A DNA stretch of 48,216 nt from positions 1 to 48,216 of the forward strand of contig PKCN01000268.1 in NCBI GenBank assembly GCA_002862205.1, given 5' to 3'. The notes below the pieces were generated by a model. It worked only from the letters and a program-made list of their open reading frames with translations, did not search any database and was not told where the DNA came from. The position numbers and the translations under genes are program-made. Within the stretch, counting starts at the first letter, position 1; each line of letters starts with the position of its first letter. Shown here piece after piece: positions 24,180 through 34,100 of the stretch. This DNA is from Planctomycetaceae bacterium (lineage in GTDB: Bacteria; Planctomycetota; Planctomycetia; Pirellulales; Pirellulaceae).

Positions 24180-25703
24180 TCAGCTGAAGATACCAAGGGG
24201 CGGTGTGCCGGCGTTGTAAGAGTAAAAACTGCCGATGTTGGGCAGCACCAACTCAAGGTCAGCAGCATTGTCGACGCCAAACCACATCGCAAGTTCTGCA
24301 GCCAGCTCATCAACCGAGGTCGTTGGAATCAGGCGTCCACGACCCAGATCGAGGTTTCCGTAGGTTGGGTCAATGGGGCTGGTAAGTGACAGCGGGAAAT
24401 CTCCGAAGATCTTTCCTCCGTCAATTCCGCCACCCATCACAAGTTGTTGACCGCCCCAAGCGTGGTCCGTTCCTGCTCCATTGGTTCCCAGAGTTCTGGC
24501 AAAATCTGAAGCAGTAAAAGTCACGACATCGTCTTCACAGCCCAACTCTGTCATGGCTGCATGGAAAGACCCGAGTGCTCGGCTGATCTGGGGCATCAAG
24601 CCTTCCTGGGCCTCAATCAGATTGGCATGGTTATCAAAGCCACCCAGAGAGATGAAGAAGACTTGCCGGTTTTGCTGCAGTGTGCTGCTGGCTCCGATGA
24701 CTTGGGAAATCTTTTTGAAGCGTTGACTGAGGGTGTCAGGGTCAAATTTTGCGTTGATGGTGACATTATCAACTTTGTCATTGAAATCGATCGCCGCATC
24801 AATCGAATTGCGATTGGTTTCGGTAAATGTTTTGGCGAGCAGATTCGAATAGGTTTGGTTCAGCATGTTGTCCATGCTCTTTTTGAAAATGCGGTTCTGT
24901 CTGCTGTTGGTATTGTAGTAGGAGACTTCAGTCGCTCCATTCTGGCCGATGATGTAGGGCGTGACGTTGTCGCCATTTTGGAACATGTTGACTCCATTGA
25001 TCGACACATTCATGGACACGTTGGGGTTCTGGTTGCTCGATGCAAGCAGGTCGGCCATGCGTCCCCCCCAACCCGTGATTTGGGAACGCGTATGGGGAGC
25101 GCCTGTCATCCAGTGACGTTGCAGGTCAGCATGCGAAAACAATCCCAGAGGCAGATTGGACCGGTTGTCGTAGCTGGTTCGGGTCGTCGGTTCAACCAGC
25201 GATCCGATGTTTGCGATGAATGACAGATTCCCATCGTTGTAAAGCTTCGCGACACCGCCATTGACGCCGTTGTTCACATCCGTTGAGGTATTATCGCGTG
25301 CATCGTGTCCGAGTCCGGGATGCAGTCCAAAACTTCGTCCCGAGAGGTTGCTTGGGTCATTGATCGCAAGCAGGCTGCTTTCCTGCAGAGCCATTCCGCC
25401 GGGGTTATTGACGGTGTCGTCGTAGCCCCCTCGCGATGACGCGTAGTCATCGTATTCTGTAGAGTTGCTGCTGCTGGCGTTATTTCTAGGCACCAGCATG
25501 TTGTATGAATCGTTTCCACCAAATAGGAAGAGGCAGACCATGGCCTTGTAACCGCCGCCACCGCCACCTGCTGCTACGGCAGCTTTGGTTGCCTGTAAGT
25601 TCAGTAGCGTTGACACCAATGAAGCCTGGGTCATCATGCCACAGCCGGCTGCAGCAGCTTTTAAAATGGAGCGTCGAGACGCGATTTCCGCTGAGGTTTT
25701 CAT
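24180..25703 (-). CDS. Tat-exported DUF1501 protein
   Basis: A 507-residue exported protein of the DUF1501 family, of unknown biochemical function and very abundant in planctomycetes. The N-terminus has a twin-arginine signal, SRRSILK at residues 9-15, followed by a hydrophobic stretch, then a Gly run at 46-51. Family motifs: CLFLFGGNDSYNMLVPR (57-73), VFFISLGGFDNHANLIEAQ, and VTFTASDFARTLGTNGAGTDHAWGG near residue 400, which corresponds to the alkaline-phosphatase-like SEFGRT..GTDHG of relatives. It lies 111 bases downstream of a DUF1800 gene on the same strand; the two families almost always occur as a pair and probably act together at the cell envelope. Confidence 0.92.
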   Translation of the reverse strand: MKTSAEIASRRSILKAAAAGCGMMTQASLVSTLLNLQATKAAVAAGGGGGGYKAMVCLFLFGGNDSYNMLVPRNNASSSNSTEYDDYASSRGGYDDTVNNPGGMALQESSLLAINDPSNLSGRSFGLHPGLGHDARDNTSTDVNNGVNGGVAKLYNDGNLSFIANIGSLVEPTTRTSYDNRSNLPLGLFSHADLQRHWMTGAPHTRSQITGWGGRMADLLASSNQNPNVSMNVSINGVNMFQNGDNVTPYIIGQNGATEVSYYNTNSRQNRIFKKSMDNMLNQTYSNLLAKTFTETNRNSIDAAIDFNDKVDNVTINAKFDPDTLSQRFKKISQVIGASSTLQQNRQVFFISLGGFDNHANLIEAQEGLMPQISRALGSFHAAMTELGCEDDVVTFTASDFARTLGTNGAGTDHAWGGQQLVMGGGIDGGKIFGDFPLSLTSPIDPTYGNLDLGRGRLIPTTSVDELAAELAMWFGVDNAADLELVLPNIGSFYSYNAGTPPLGIFS

Positions 25704-25814
25704 GGCTTGAAACTTGTTGATGGAATTCGGAACTTGAAAAGTTTAGATCGGATAAGGTCGGCTCTTTGGTGGAACACCGATGATGAAGAGTGAGCACACT
25801 CAAACGCAGGTGTG

Positions 25815-27764
25815 CTACTCTTCGATCGCACAATCTGGAGACAACAGCACCGCCAGCAGTGCTTCTTCCAGACGTTCCTGATTCTGGCTTTCCGCCGTGC
25901 TCTCGGACGTGATGGCACTGATGATGCTTGATTTGGTTTCCTCACTCAAACTGCCGTGGCAAAGCAGCAAGTCAAATCGCCGTAGAATTTCCGGCAGGTT
26001 TGCGTTGTCTTTGGCAAGCTCCAGTTCAGGCGTCAAATCAAACGATATCTTCAACTGAACACCGTCACGCATGTTGTAGCGCACATTCAGGTTGCGAGTC
26101 CAGGAGCTGAAACGATTTATGGTCCGGTTGCTGGTCACCGCCGTCAGCACTTGATACTCAGGAGCAAAAATCGCCTCTCTGGGAACGCGTTGCGACGGAC
26201 GATAACCAATCAGATCGCCCGGCGGCTGGTAATCGGGAAGATAGTAGTTGAAGACACTGGGAGCACGGAATGGCATCTGACCAAGGTCGTCGCGAAGACC
26301 GCCGACAAGAGCCATGAATGGCACCCCGCTGACAGAATCAGTTTTGGCATAATTGCTGCTCGGACGAAGCGCTCGGATCAATGCAGTCACTCGCTGGATG
26401 GGTTCGCGGAGACGACTGTGTTCTGTTCCCCGTGTCACCACCTCGATACGCAACGGATCACGTTTCCGCATGGCACGCTGGCCGCGTACCGCTTCCGGGT
26501 CCAGCAGGATCGCTTTAATCACTGCCTTCATGTCCCCGCGAACACCTTGTCCATTGTCGCGGAATTTTCGTGTCACACGCCGCGTGTAACCCCGGGATGG
26601 ATTCGATTTCACCAGACGCTGTATTAAAAGGCGGCAAATGAAGGGTGGTACGTTTTCATGAGCAGCAATCACATCCAAACCTTCATTCACCTCTGCCAAT
26701 GCGGCCTCGTTGGTAAGCGGGTCGGGTAACGCAGTCAGGGTGGTCCCGAAGATTGTCTTGCTGCCCACATTCGTGCCGTAGCCAGGTTCACCCGGGACAT
26801 CCGAGTAGGCCTTGTTATTGTCGTGTTCCTGATAGTGCATCTGCATCGGAGCACCAAAGTTACGACCCGCATAGAAACTTGTGCTGGTGTTGTGCTGTGA
26901 CTTGAAACCAGTGAAAAGGCGGGCAAGTTCTGTGATGCCTTCGTTGTCATAAGTCGGAATCAATTCGCCCTGGTCGTTGACTTTCAAACGACCGTCTTGC
27001 CGCAGTTTGTAAAGACCAATGGAGAACAACTGCATGATTTCACGAGCGTAGTTCTCGTCCGGCCAGCGACCCTTGCTCAAGTCCGCTTTGCGATTGCGAT
27101 ACGCGCTGAGATAAATGCCCATGCATTCGTGGAAGGTCACGTCGCCTAGAATGTCGCGGTAATTCCCGTCAGCATGATTGACAAGCAGGTCGTAGTAATC
27201 GCTCATCCCAAGCCAATCGGGAAGAGACTGTTCGCCATCGCCAATGTTGCGTGCCGTGTTGTTGTTGAAACCAGTTCCGCTATCGCTGATCACAAAAATC
27301 TGGGAAAGCGCCCAAGCGACCTTTTGTCGGAGTTGGTCTTCGCGGGTCAGGGCGATGTGCCACCAGGCCTGATAACGGTAATTGGCGATGCCGACACTCG
27401 CTTCGGTGACGGTGCGATTATCTTGGGCAACCATGTCCCGAGCGACTTGCTCGTGCGACGAGGACGGCAAGGCAAACTGATTATCAATCCACTCGCCGCA
27501 GGCGCGTCGATAACCCACCTGCCGAATTCGAGTCGACAATGAGTCGATCATTTCCTGAGTAGGGCCGAATGTCGCTTTGGACAAAAACTGAGCCGCGCGA
27601 AGGTCGCTGCGGATTTTCCGGACATCGCCACGACTGGCCGCCTCGAAGGTACCGCCATACGACAAACTCGCTGACGTGAGCAGGAAAATCGCTGTGCCCA
27701 ATAAAAACACCGAACGGACCGAACGGCCGTCAAGACCACACATCAAAGAACGCTGGTAACGCAT
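25815..27764 (-). CDS. Secreted DUF1800 protein
   Basis: A 649-residue exported protein of the DUF1800 family. A hydrophobic signal segment spans about residues 17-37 (VFLLGTAIFLLTSASLSYGG). Typical motifs are AAQFLSKATFGPTQEMID (about 58-75), FHECMGIYLSAYRNRKAD, DENYAREIMQLFSIGLYKL and LARLFTGF. It is first of the pair with the DUF1501 gene. The biochemical role is unknown; genome context in many bacteria suggests a shared envelope or extracellular process. The start at ATG 27764 leaves a basic n-region of 16 residues before the hydrophobic core; the ribosome site is weak. Confidence 0.92.
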   Translation of the reverse strand: MRYQRSLMCGLDGRSVRSVFLLGTAIFLLTSASLSYGGTFEAASRGDVRKIRSDLRAAQFLSKATFGPTQEMIDSLSTRIRQVGYRRACGEWIDNQFALPSSSHEQVARDMVAQDNRTVTEASVGIANYRYQAWWHIALTREDQLRQKVAWALSQIFVISDSGTGFNNNTARNIGDGEQSLPDWLGMSDYYDLLVNHADGNYRDILGDVTFHECMGIYLSAYRNRKADLSKGRWPDENYAREIMQLFSIGLYKLRQDGRLKVNDQGELIPTYDNEGITELARLFTGFKSQHNTSTSFYAGRNFGAPMQMHYQEHDNNKAYSDVPGEPGYGTNVGSKTIFGTTLTALPDPLTNEAALAEVNEGLDVIAAHENVPPFICRLLIQRLVKSNPSRGYTRRVTRKFRDNGQGVRGDMKAVIKAILLDPEAVRGQRAMRKRDPLRIEVVTRGTEHSRLREPIQRVTALIRALRPSSNYAKTDSVSGVPFMALVGGLRDDLGQMPFRAPSVFNYYLPDYQPPGDLIGYRPSQRVPREAIFAPEYQVLTAVTSNRTINRFSSWTRNLNVRYNMRDGVQLKISFDLTPELELAKDNANLPEILRRFDLLLCHGSLSEETKSSIISAITSESTAESQNQERLEEALLAVLLSPDCAIEE

Positions 27765-28100
27765 CGTTTACCGCCGATTTTTGTTGAGAAAAGTTGGCAC
27801 GACTTCCGGTCGCGCAGGTTAGGAGTAGCTGGCCCAGCTCTGGGGAGCACCTTGCCAGTCGCTAATAGCATACTGGTGTTGATTCCCGCAATCAAACAGA
27901 GAAAAGGGAAAAATTTCCAACGCTGCCTCTGCGGAGGGGGGGCGCTGTGCTTTGGATGCTTGAGCCCCAAATCCGACCGGACGGCCTCACGCTGCCGTGG
28001 GCCAATCTCACACGTTTTCCCGCCCAGGAGCTCGCCAAGCATGAGGGCTTGCGTCACGCAGGAGCCAAAAGGAGTGCGTTTTAGATAGCTAGCAAGCTGT
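27765..28100. other. Intergenic region upstream of DUF1800
   Basis: About 335 bases between two minus-strand genes. An open frame of 178 codons covers it (27743-28279), but it overlaps both flanking genes and has no recognisable product. No terminator or repeat seen. Confidence 0.45.
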
Positions 28101-28847
28101 TCATCTTGTGTCAGAGATTCGCGACAGTTGAGCTCCCAATTTTCCAATTTCTCTACCACCCATTTCTTGTCGAATGGGGGTCTTGCTTCGATGTGGGGGT
28201 TCCGACTGACGAAGTTGCCACTCACTGGGTGATAGCATTGGCCGATGCCTGTGCACGAGCGGGGTTCGAATGGCATCATGCGACCAAATCATGGTCTGGC
28301 ATTGATGATGCGGATATGGCTGGGTGAAGAGATTAGGTTGCAATGGAAAGCGTTCGGGTCGGAACATCATTACACCGTAGCCAGCGTGACCCAACGGGAG
28401 GGTTTGACTGCTGGATTCACCGCGACAGGAAATCTGCTCTCTCAGTTCGATCTGAACTGCAAGAGTTTGAAAGGACTGAAAAAAAGTTCGGGACTGTAGG
28501 AGAAGATGTTGCTGAGCGTTGGGGGGAAGCATTTCGAGCATCCAGGGAAGGTCTTGGACCAGTCTGCGGACCTCAGCCCACGAATTCCTGAATGCAGGAT
28601 TGGCTGTTGAGCCCAAGGCTGCAGCATACAGTTGGTGACTGGTGCGCCGCAGTCGTTCCAAAAACATCCTCTGTGGCGGATCGAGGGCCGCATGATAGGT
28701 CAGCATGCTGACGAGATAATCAGTCGCATCACGATATTCCCGGGTGGCGTGAAACAGCGGTGTTGCGTGGGCGGCATGTCCTCGCGTTGGCGGTAGGCAA
28801 AGGGCCGTGGTGACAATCGACAGCAGTGCAGCGAGGAACTTTTTCAT
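28101..28847 (-). CDS. Small secreted protein, unknown function
   Basis: A 248-residue exported protein that I do not recognise. It starts at ATG 28847, seven bases after GGAG, and has a clear signal peptide (MKKFLAALLSIVTTALCLPP). Residues about 25-125 are predicted helical, with patterns such as TREYRDATDYLVSMLTYHAAL and FLERLRRTSHQLYAAALG. The second half is rich in Pro, His, Gln and Ser, looks disordered and may be poorly conserved. The N-terminal half is therefore the better-supported part. A frameshift or late stop near 28440 cannot be excluded, because an alternative frame also stays open there. Confidence 0.65.
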   Translation of the reverse strand: MKKFLAALLSIVTTALCLPPTRGHAAHATPLFHATREYRDATDYLVSMLTYHAALDPPQRMFLERLRRTSHQLYAAALGSTANPAFRNSWAEVRRLVQDLPWMLEMLPPNAQQHLLLQSRTFFQSFQTLAVQIELREQISCRGESSSQTLPLGHAGYGVMMFRPERFPLQPNLFTQPYPHHQCQTMIWSHDAIRTPLVHRHRPMLSPSEWQLRQSEPPHRSKTPIRQEMGGREIGKLGAQLSRISDTR

Positions 28848-29292
28848 GAAACATCTCCGTACGTTGATTATTTGAAGTTGTTGCATCCACGATGCATACA
28901 ACATGCCAACGTCAAGGTGTGTGCCAAGCGACTCGCGGGTTGGTGGGTTGAGGCGTGTCTATTCTCGGCAGGCACGCAGAATTCTTGCGTGGCAGGTCGA
29001 TCTTCGTTGAACATCGCCGGTGTCTGAGTATGCGTATCTTTATGACGACAGTTCGGAGGATGGCTGCCGTCACTTTCATGGCACCGATTTGTGAAACACA
29101 ACAGCTTGAGCAAAAAACCGGAAATTTCTGCCAATTCGGTTCAATCCTCCTAACCGGAAAAGTCGATAGCTGTACTGGAAAGAGTTCATGCGTGGTTGGT
29201 GCGCCAACCGTTTTCCCACCCAGGTGGCAGTCGGCATGAGTGCTTTCCGTCCTCCCCAATGTTGCTACGAGTTCCATCACTGAAAGAGACAG
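28848..29292. other. Divergent intergenic region
   Basis: About 445 bases between the small secreted protein (minus) and the 85-residue gene (plus). No recognisable gene, repeat or RNA. Open frames on both strands look like chance. Confidence 0.45.
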
Positions 29293-29550
29293 ATGTCGAA
29301 GCCCGCCCTCAGACTTTTCCAAAGCCACGACAACACCGATCGTCGCGAACGTGAACTTGATCGTATCACCGGAACCGCAGAGCCCAAGACGGTGGCTGTT
29401 CCCCTGGGAAAAGTCGTTCCATTGTTGATGGATGCGGTTTCCAATGATCGGGCATGGCTGAGTGACTTTGCGGAAGACACGGTACGGATTGACGCGGACT
29501 TGTATGACGTTTTGTTGGCTTACCAGCAGATTCAAAGTCGGGCTGCCTGA
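29293..29550 (+). CDS. Small protein upstream of parA
   Basis: An 85-residue soluble protein, beginning MSKPALRLFQSHDN. I cannot name a family. The composition is regular: a charged N-terminus, then VAVPLGKVVPLLMDAVSNDR and ADLYDVLLAYQQIQS, which look like two amphipathic helices. It is 73 bases upstream of parA in the same direction, so cotranscription is plausible, and a role linked to ParA (partner or regulator) is a guess from position. Only a weak GAGACAG precedes the ATG. Confidence 0.65.
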   Translation: MSKPALRLFQSHDNTDRRERELDRITGTAEPKTVAVPLGKVVPLLMDAVSNDRAWLSDFAEDTVRIDADLYDVLLAYQQIQSRAA

Positions 29551-29623
29551 ACGAATCAAGCGTTGTGGTGTGTGTCGATTGGGGCATCATGCCAGTCGCC
29601 AAATGCAAAATTAAGGAAGAACA

Positions 29624-30451
29624 ATGCGTTCCATTGCAGTGATCAATCAGAAGGGTGGCGTTGGAAAGACGACCAGTTCTGTCAATCTTGCCGCAGCTTT
29701 GGCTGAGGCTGGGCGGCGCGTCTGTCTGCTTGATCTCGATCCGCAGGCTCATGCTTCCCTTCACTTGGGCATCACTGCCGTGGATGGTGAGGCGAGTATG
29801 TATGAGGTTCTGTGCGGGAATGCGTCACTTGATCAGGCTCGTAGAGTGATCAACGATAAACTCTGCGTGGTCCCATCAAATCTTGATCTCGCTGCTGCCG
29901 AGTTGGAACTGGCTGGCGAAGTGGGACGTGAAATGATTCTACGTGATCGAATGCAGGAAGAAGAAGACGCTGATTATGATTACCTGATTCTGGATTGCCC
30001 TCCAAGTCTTGGAGTGTTGACAGTCAACGCGCTGGTCGCGGTCAATGAAGTGTTTCTGCCCTTGCAACCACATTTCCTTGCCTTGCACGGTCTGAGCAAA
30101 TTGCTTCGCACAATTGAAGTGGTTTCGCGTCGGCTCAACGCCAATCTACGACTCTCTGGAGTCATGTTGTGCATGTACGACTCGAACACGCGGCTGGCGG
30201 CTGAAGTGACGACGGACATCGAAGATTTCTTCCAAGCCAGTAAAGGCGGCAGGGAATTCTTTCGACAGGCGAAGTTCTTCGATACACGCATTCGGCGAAA
30301 TATTCGGCTAGCTGAGGCCCCAAGTTTCGGAAAATCCATTTTTCAATATGCACCCCAAAGCAATGGTGCTACGGATTACCAAAGTTTGGCCGATGAAGTC
30401 CTTGCTCAGGAATCCTGTTTCGCGTCTGTCAATCGACAGGCGGCTGCCTGA
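29624..30451 (+). CDS. parA: ParA/Soj-family ATPase
   Basis: A 275-residue Walker-type ATPase of the ParA/MinD superfamily, which positions chromosomes, plasmids or large protein complexes. The deviant Walker A KGGVGKTTSS is at residues 10-19 with the signature Lys. DLDPQAHASLHLG follows, and Walker B is LILDCPPSLGVL. IRLAEAPSFGKSIFQYAP is the usual C-terminal Soj motif. No parB follows and no parS-like site was seen nearby, so it is an orphan copy in this window. A good ribosome site (AAGGAAG) is five bases before the ATG. The target cargo is unknown. Confidence 0.92.
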   Translation: MRSIAVINQKGGVGKTTSSVNLAAALAEAGRRVCLLDLDPQAHASLHLGITAVDGEASMYEVLCGNASLDQARRVINDKLCVVPSNLDLAAAELELAGEVGREMILRDRMQEEEDADYDYLILDCPPSLGVLTVNALVAVNEVFLPLQPHFLALHGLSKLLRTIEVVSRRLNANLRLSGVMLCMYDSNTRLAAEVTTDIEDFFQASKGGREFFRQAKFFDTRIRRNIRLAEAPSFGKSIFQYAPQSNGATDYQSLADEVLAQESCFASVNRQAAA

Positions 30452-31166
30452 TTCAGAAACCACTTCCACGGCGAATTGGAAACCCGCGCCGCAGTAAGGA
30501 CGATTTCTTTTCAATCGGTTTTCTTTCTGGTCACCCATTCGCGTTTGTGCGTGCTCTAACAGCGGTCTTTTCAAGACGGCATGGTGAGTGCTGTTGTGCC
30601 AGGTCTTAAGTTCGGCAGGGATGGCGTTGCACGCTCACGTAGCCAACAGATGCAATGATTTCCGGAGCGTGATGCAATGATTTCCGGAGCGTGATGCAAT
30701 AATTTCTGGAGCGTGATGCAATGGTTTCCGGAGCGTACTGGTGTGCTCTTATTTGGGTGCCGTCGCAGGAAACAAACGGACTCAGTCTGGATCACTTTCC
30801 GATTCCGGGGCATCGGTAGCGGGGACCGTGGCACAACGGATCTTTTTTCCAACGGTTGCATTTCCATCTCTCACTGCAGGCGGTTTCCCAGCAAAAAAAG
30901 AGTGAAATGTCCGATGTCTTCTGCTGACGAGGAAAGTGGGGCAAGGCGAGGTGGGATGCGATGCGTCGGCAGCGGCACGGCAGTGCTGGTTGTTGAAATG
31001 GCTCAAATGACCGCAATTCGTGCGGTTTTGTGGTGGGAATGCGTGTTTCGGTAGGGAGCCGATTTGACGCCCCCTTTCTGTTCGGTTTACGGGGCTCTAG
31101 CGTGTTAAGGGACGCAGGCACGATCTGCGCAACTTCGACACTCAGAGGGCAAGTCTGGCAAAGGGC
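30452..31166. other. Intergenic region parA - uvrA
   Basis: About 715 bases with a four-copy 22-base repeat at 30649-30736. No gene is supported; an open frame of 113 codons at 30713-31054 begins inside the repeat and has no recognisable product. No terminator or LexA-type box was recognised. Confidence 0.5.
30649..30736. repeat. 22-base tandem repeat x4
   Basis: Copies begin at 30649, 30671, 30693 and 30715, each with the core GATGCAATGATTTCCGGAGC (20 of the 22 bases), varying at one to three positions. It lies between parA and uvrA. The copies abut without unique spacers, so it is not a CRISPR array. Confidence 0.95.
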
Positions 31167-34100
31167 ATGGCGACAACGGAAATCAAGGTCAAAGGTGCCC
31201 GGGAACATAACCTGCGCGATGTCAATGTGACGTTGCCGCGGGGCCAGTTGATCTGTTTTTCAGGTGTTTCAGGCAGCGGAAAGTCCTCGCTTGCTTTTGA
31301 TACGCTGTACGCAGAAGGACAGCGGCGGTACGTCGAAAGTCTGAGCCATTATGCGCGACAGTTCATGGGGCAAATGCCCAAGCCGGATGTGGATCTGGTC
31401 AGTGGTCTGAGTCCCTCGATCTCGATCAGTCAGAAATCGACCGGAAACAATCCGCGAAGTACGGTTGGGACCATCACGGAAATCTATGACTTCCTGAGGG
31501 TGCTGTTTGCACGGGTGGGTACAGGTCATTGTCCTGAGTGCGGTACCGCGATCTCTGCACAGGCCCGTGATGCGATCGCTTCCCGTATTCTTGCCCTTCC
31601 CGCAGACGCAACCCTGTGGCTGATGGCGCCCGTGATACGCGGGCAGAAAGGTGAGTTTCGTGACCTGTTTGAAGACCTGCGGAAACAAGGGTACCTACGG
31701 GCAAGGGTCGATGGCGAAACCGTGCGATTGTCCGATCCCCCGCCTCTTGATCGCCAGCAGCGACATCATGTTGAGGTTGTGGTGGATCGTATTGATCCGG
31801 ATTCCAGAGACCGGGGGCGGATCAACGAAGCCGTGGATTCGGCGTTACGAATGGGCGAAGCGACGTTGTTCGTTTCCCTGTCGGATCAAAATGATGATCA
31901 GGCAGATCAGCCCAAACGGGATATCCTGTTTTCATCTCAATACGCTTGCGGTGGTTGCGGGCTCAGTTTCAAACCGCCCACCCCTCAGCTGTTCAGTTTC
32001 AACAGCCCGCAGGGAATGTGCGAAGGATGCGACGGATTGGGGCGACTCTATACGTTCGTTCCCGAGTTGTTGGTGCCCGATGAACGGCTGTCGATTCGCA
32101 AAGGTGCCATCAAGTTGCTCGGTAAATGGGGCGACTTGGGCAGATATCGTCAACACATCTATCGTGGTGTGGCTGATGCAATGGATGAAGCATTGGACCT
32201 GAAGTCGGGAACCATGCTGGAAGGCGAGTGGTGCGAGCTGCCTGAGCAGGCGAAGCAGATCTGGTTGTGGGGAACGGATGACTCGCTTGAATTCACGTGG
32301 CGAGGCGGACGCAAGGCTCGTAAGTATTCTGGTGCGTTTGACGGTTTCATTCCGGAACTGCTTGGCAGGTATCGCACGACGCGCAACAAAATGCAGCTCA
32401 GGCAGTTCGAGAAGTACATGGACACGATGGACTGTCCTGACTGCCATGGAAAACGACTCAATGCCCAGGCATCGGCGGTCACGATCCAGACAGGGGCCAA
32501 AACTTTTCTTGCCGATGATGAAGCAAAAGCCGGGCTTTCGTTGCCAGAGCTGTGCGAATTATCCATCGAAAAACTGCATTCGTTTTTCTCGTCCATTCGT
32601 TTGGGCGAAACAGAAGCGATCATCGCTGCCGAGGCACTCAAGGAAATTCGTCAGCGAATAGGTTTTCTGCTTGGAGTCGGGCTCGAGTACCTGACTTTGG
32701 CAAGAACCGCGCCAACGCTCTCGGGTGGGGAGTCTCAGCGAATCCGGCTTGCGGGGCAGATTGGCAGTGGACTGGTGGGGGTGCTTTACATCCTTGATGA
32801 GCCGTCCATTGGCTTGCATCCTCGTGATAACGATCGATTGATCGAAACATTGCTGCGACTCCGTGATAGTGGCAATACGCTGATCGTTGTGGAGCATGAT
32901 GAAGATACAATGCGGGCCGCCGACTTGATCGTCGATTTTGGCCCCGGCCCCGGGATCAAGGGCGGGCGTATCGTTGCTGTGGGTGATGTGCAGACGGTAA
33001 GCGAAACTGCAAAAAGTGTTACCGGGCAGTTCCTGTCCGGGAAAAGGGCAATCCAACCTGCCACTCAACTGCGAAGCATTGATAAGAACGCAATGCTGAC
33101 CATCCGAAAGGCGGCATTCCACAATCTCAAAGGGATCGATATCTCGCTCCCGCTGGGAACGGTCAACTGCGTCACCGGTGTTTCCGGCAGTGGGAAAAGC
33201 TCTTTCGTGGGCGGGATTCTGGAACCGTTGTTACGCAATCGGCTCAACGGAGCCCAGGCGGAGGTCGGTGAGCATGAGGGGGTTGAGGGGCTGGAGCATC
33301 TTGATAAGACCATTGCCATTGATCAATCACCGATCGGACGTACCCCACGAAGCAATCCAGCAACCTACGTCAAAGTGTTTGATGAGATACGCAATCTGTT
33401 TGCACGCATGACGGAAGCGAAAACGCGGGGTTATACAGCTAGCCGATTCAGTTTCAACGTGGATGGTGGCAGGTGCGCCGCCTGTGACGGCAACGGGGCC
33501 AACAAGCTTGAAATGGATTTCCTGGCCGACATCTGGGTCAAGTGTCCTGTCTGTCAGGGAAAGCGATACAACCGCGAAACATTGTCAGTTCAATTCAAAG
33601 GGCACTCCATTGCAGATGTTTTGCAGATGGATATTTCGCAGGCCTTGAAACTGTTTGGCAACATTCCCAGGATCGCAGAGAAGCTGCAGACACTGGTGGA
33701 TGTTGGGCTGGAGTATCTGAAGCTTGGTCAGCCCTCGCCAACCCTGTCTGGGGGTGAGGCTCAGCGGATCAAGTTGTCGCGCGAACTGAGCAAGCGTGAA
33801 ACCGGGAAGACGTTGTACGTGCTGGACGAGCCAACGACCGGGTTGCACTTCGCCGACATTGAGTTGCTGCTCAATGTGATTCAGCGATTGGCTGATCGTG
33901 GCAATACAATTGTGATTGTCGAGCATAATGTTGATGTGATCAAAACGTCCGACTGGATCGTCGATCTGGGCCCCGAAGGTGGTGAGGGCGGAGGTGAGAT
34001 TGTCGTTGCGGGCAGACCGGAGGATGTGGCTCGCTGTCCTGCCAGTTACACCGGTGTGGCATTGGCAAAGTCATTGGGCATCAAACGAAGAAAAGTGACA

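Noticed and set aside
28255-28275. GGTTCGAAT as a tRNA T-loop
   Set aside because: No acceptor, D or anticodon stems could be formed around it; no tRNA gene was found anywhere in the window.
27743-28279. 178-codon minus-strand frame between DUF1800 and the small secreted protein
   Set aside because: It overlaps both neighbours, has no recognisable domain and no ribosome site.
28912-29559. 215-codon minus-strand frame over the 85-residue gene
   Set aside because: It is antisense to the gene upstream of parA, and its translation has no family features.
30713-31054. 113-codon plus-strand frame before uvrA
   Set aside because: It begins within the 22-base repeat, has no ribosome site and no recognisable product.
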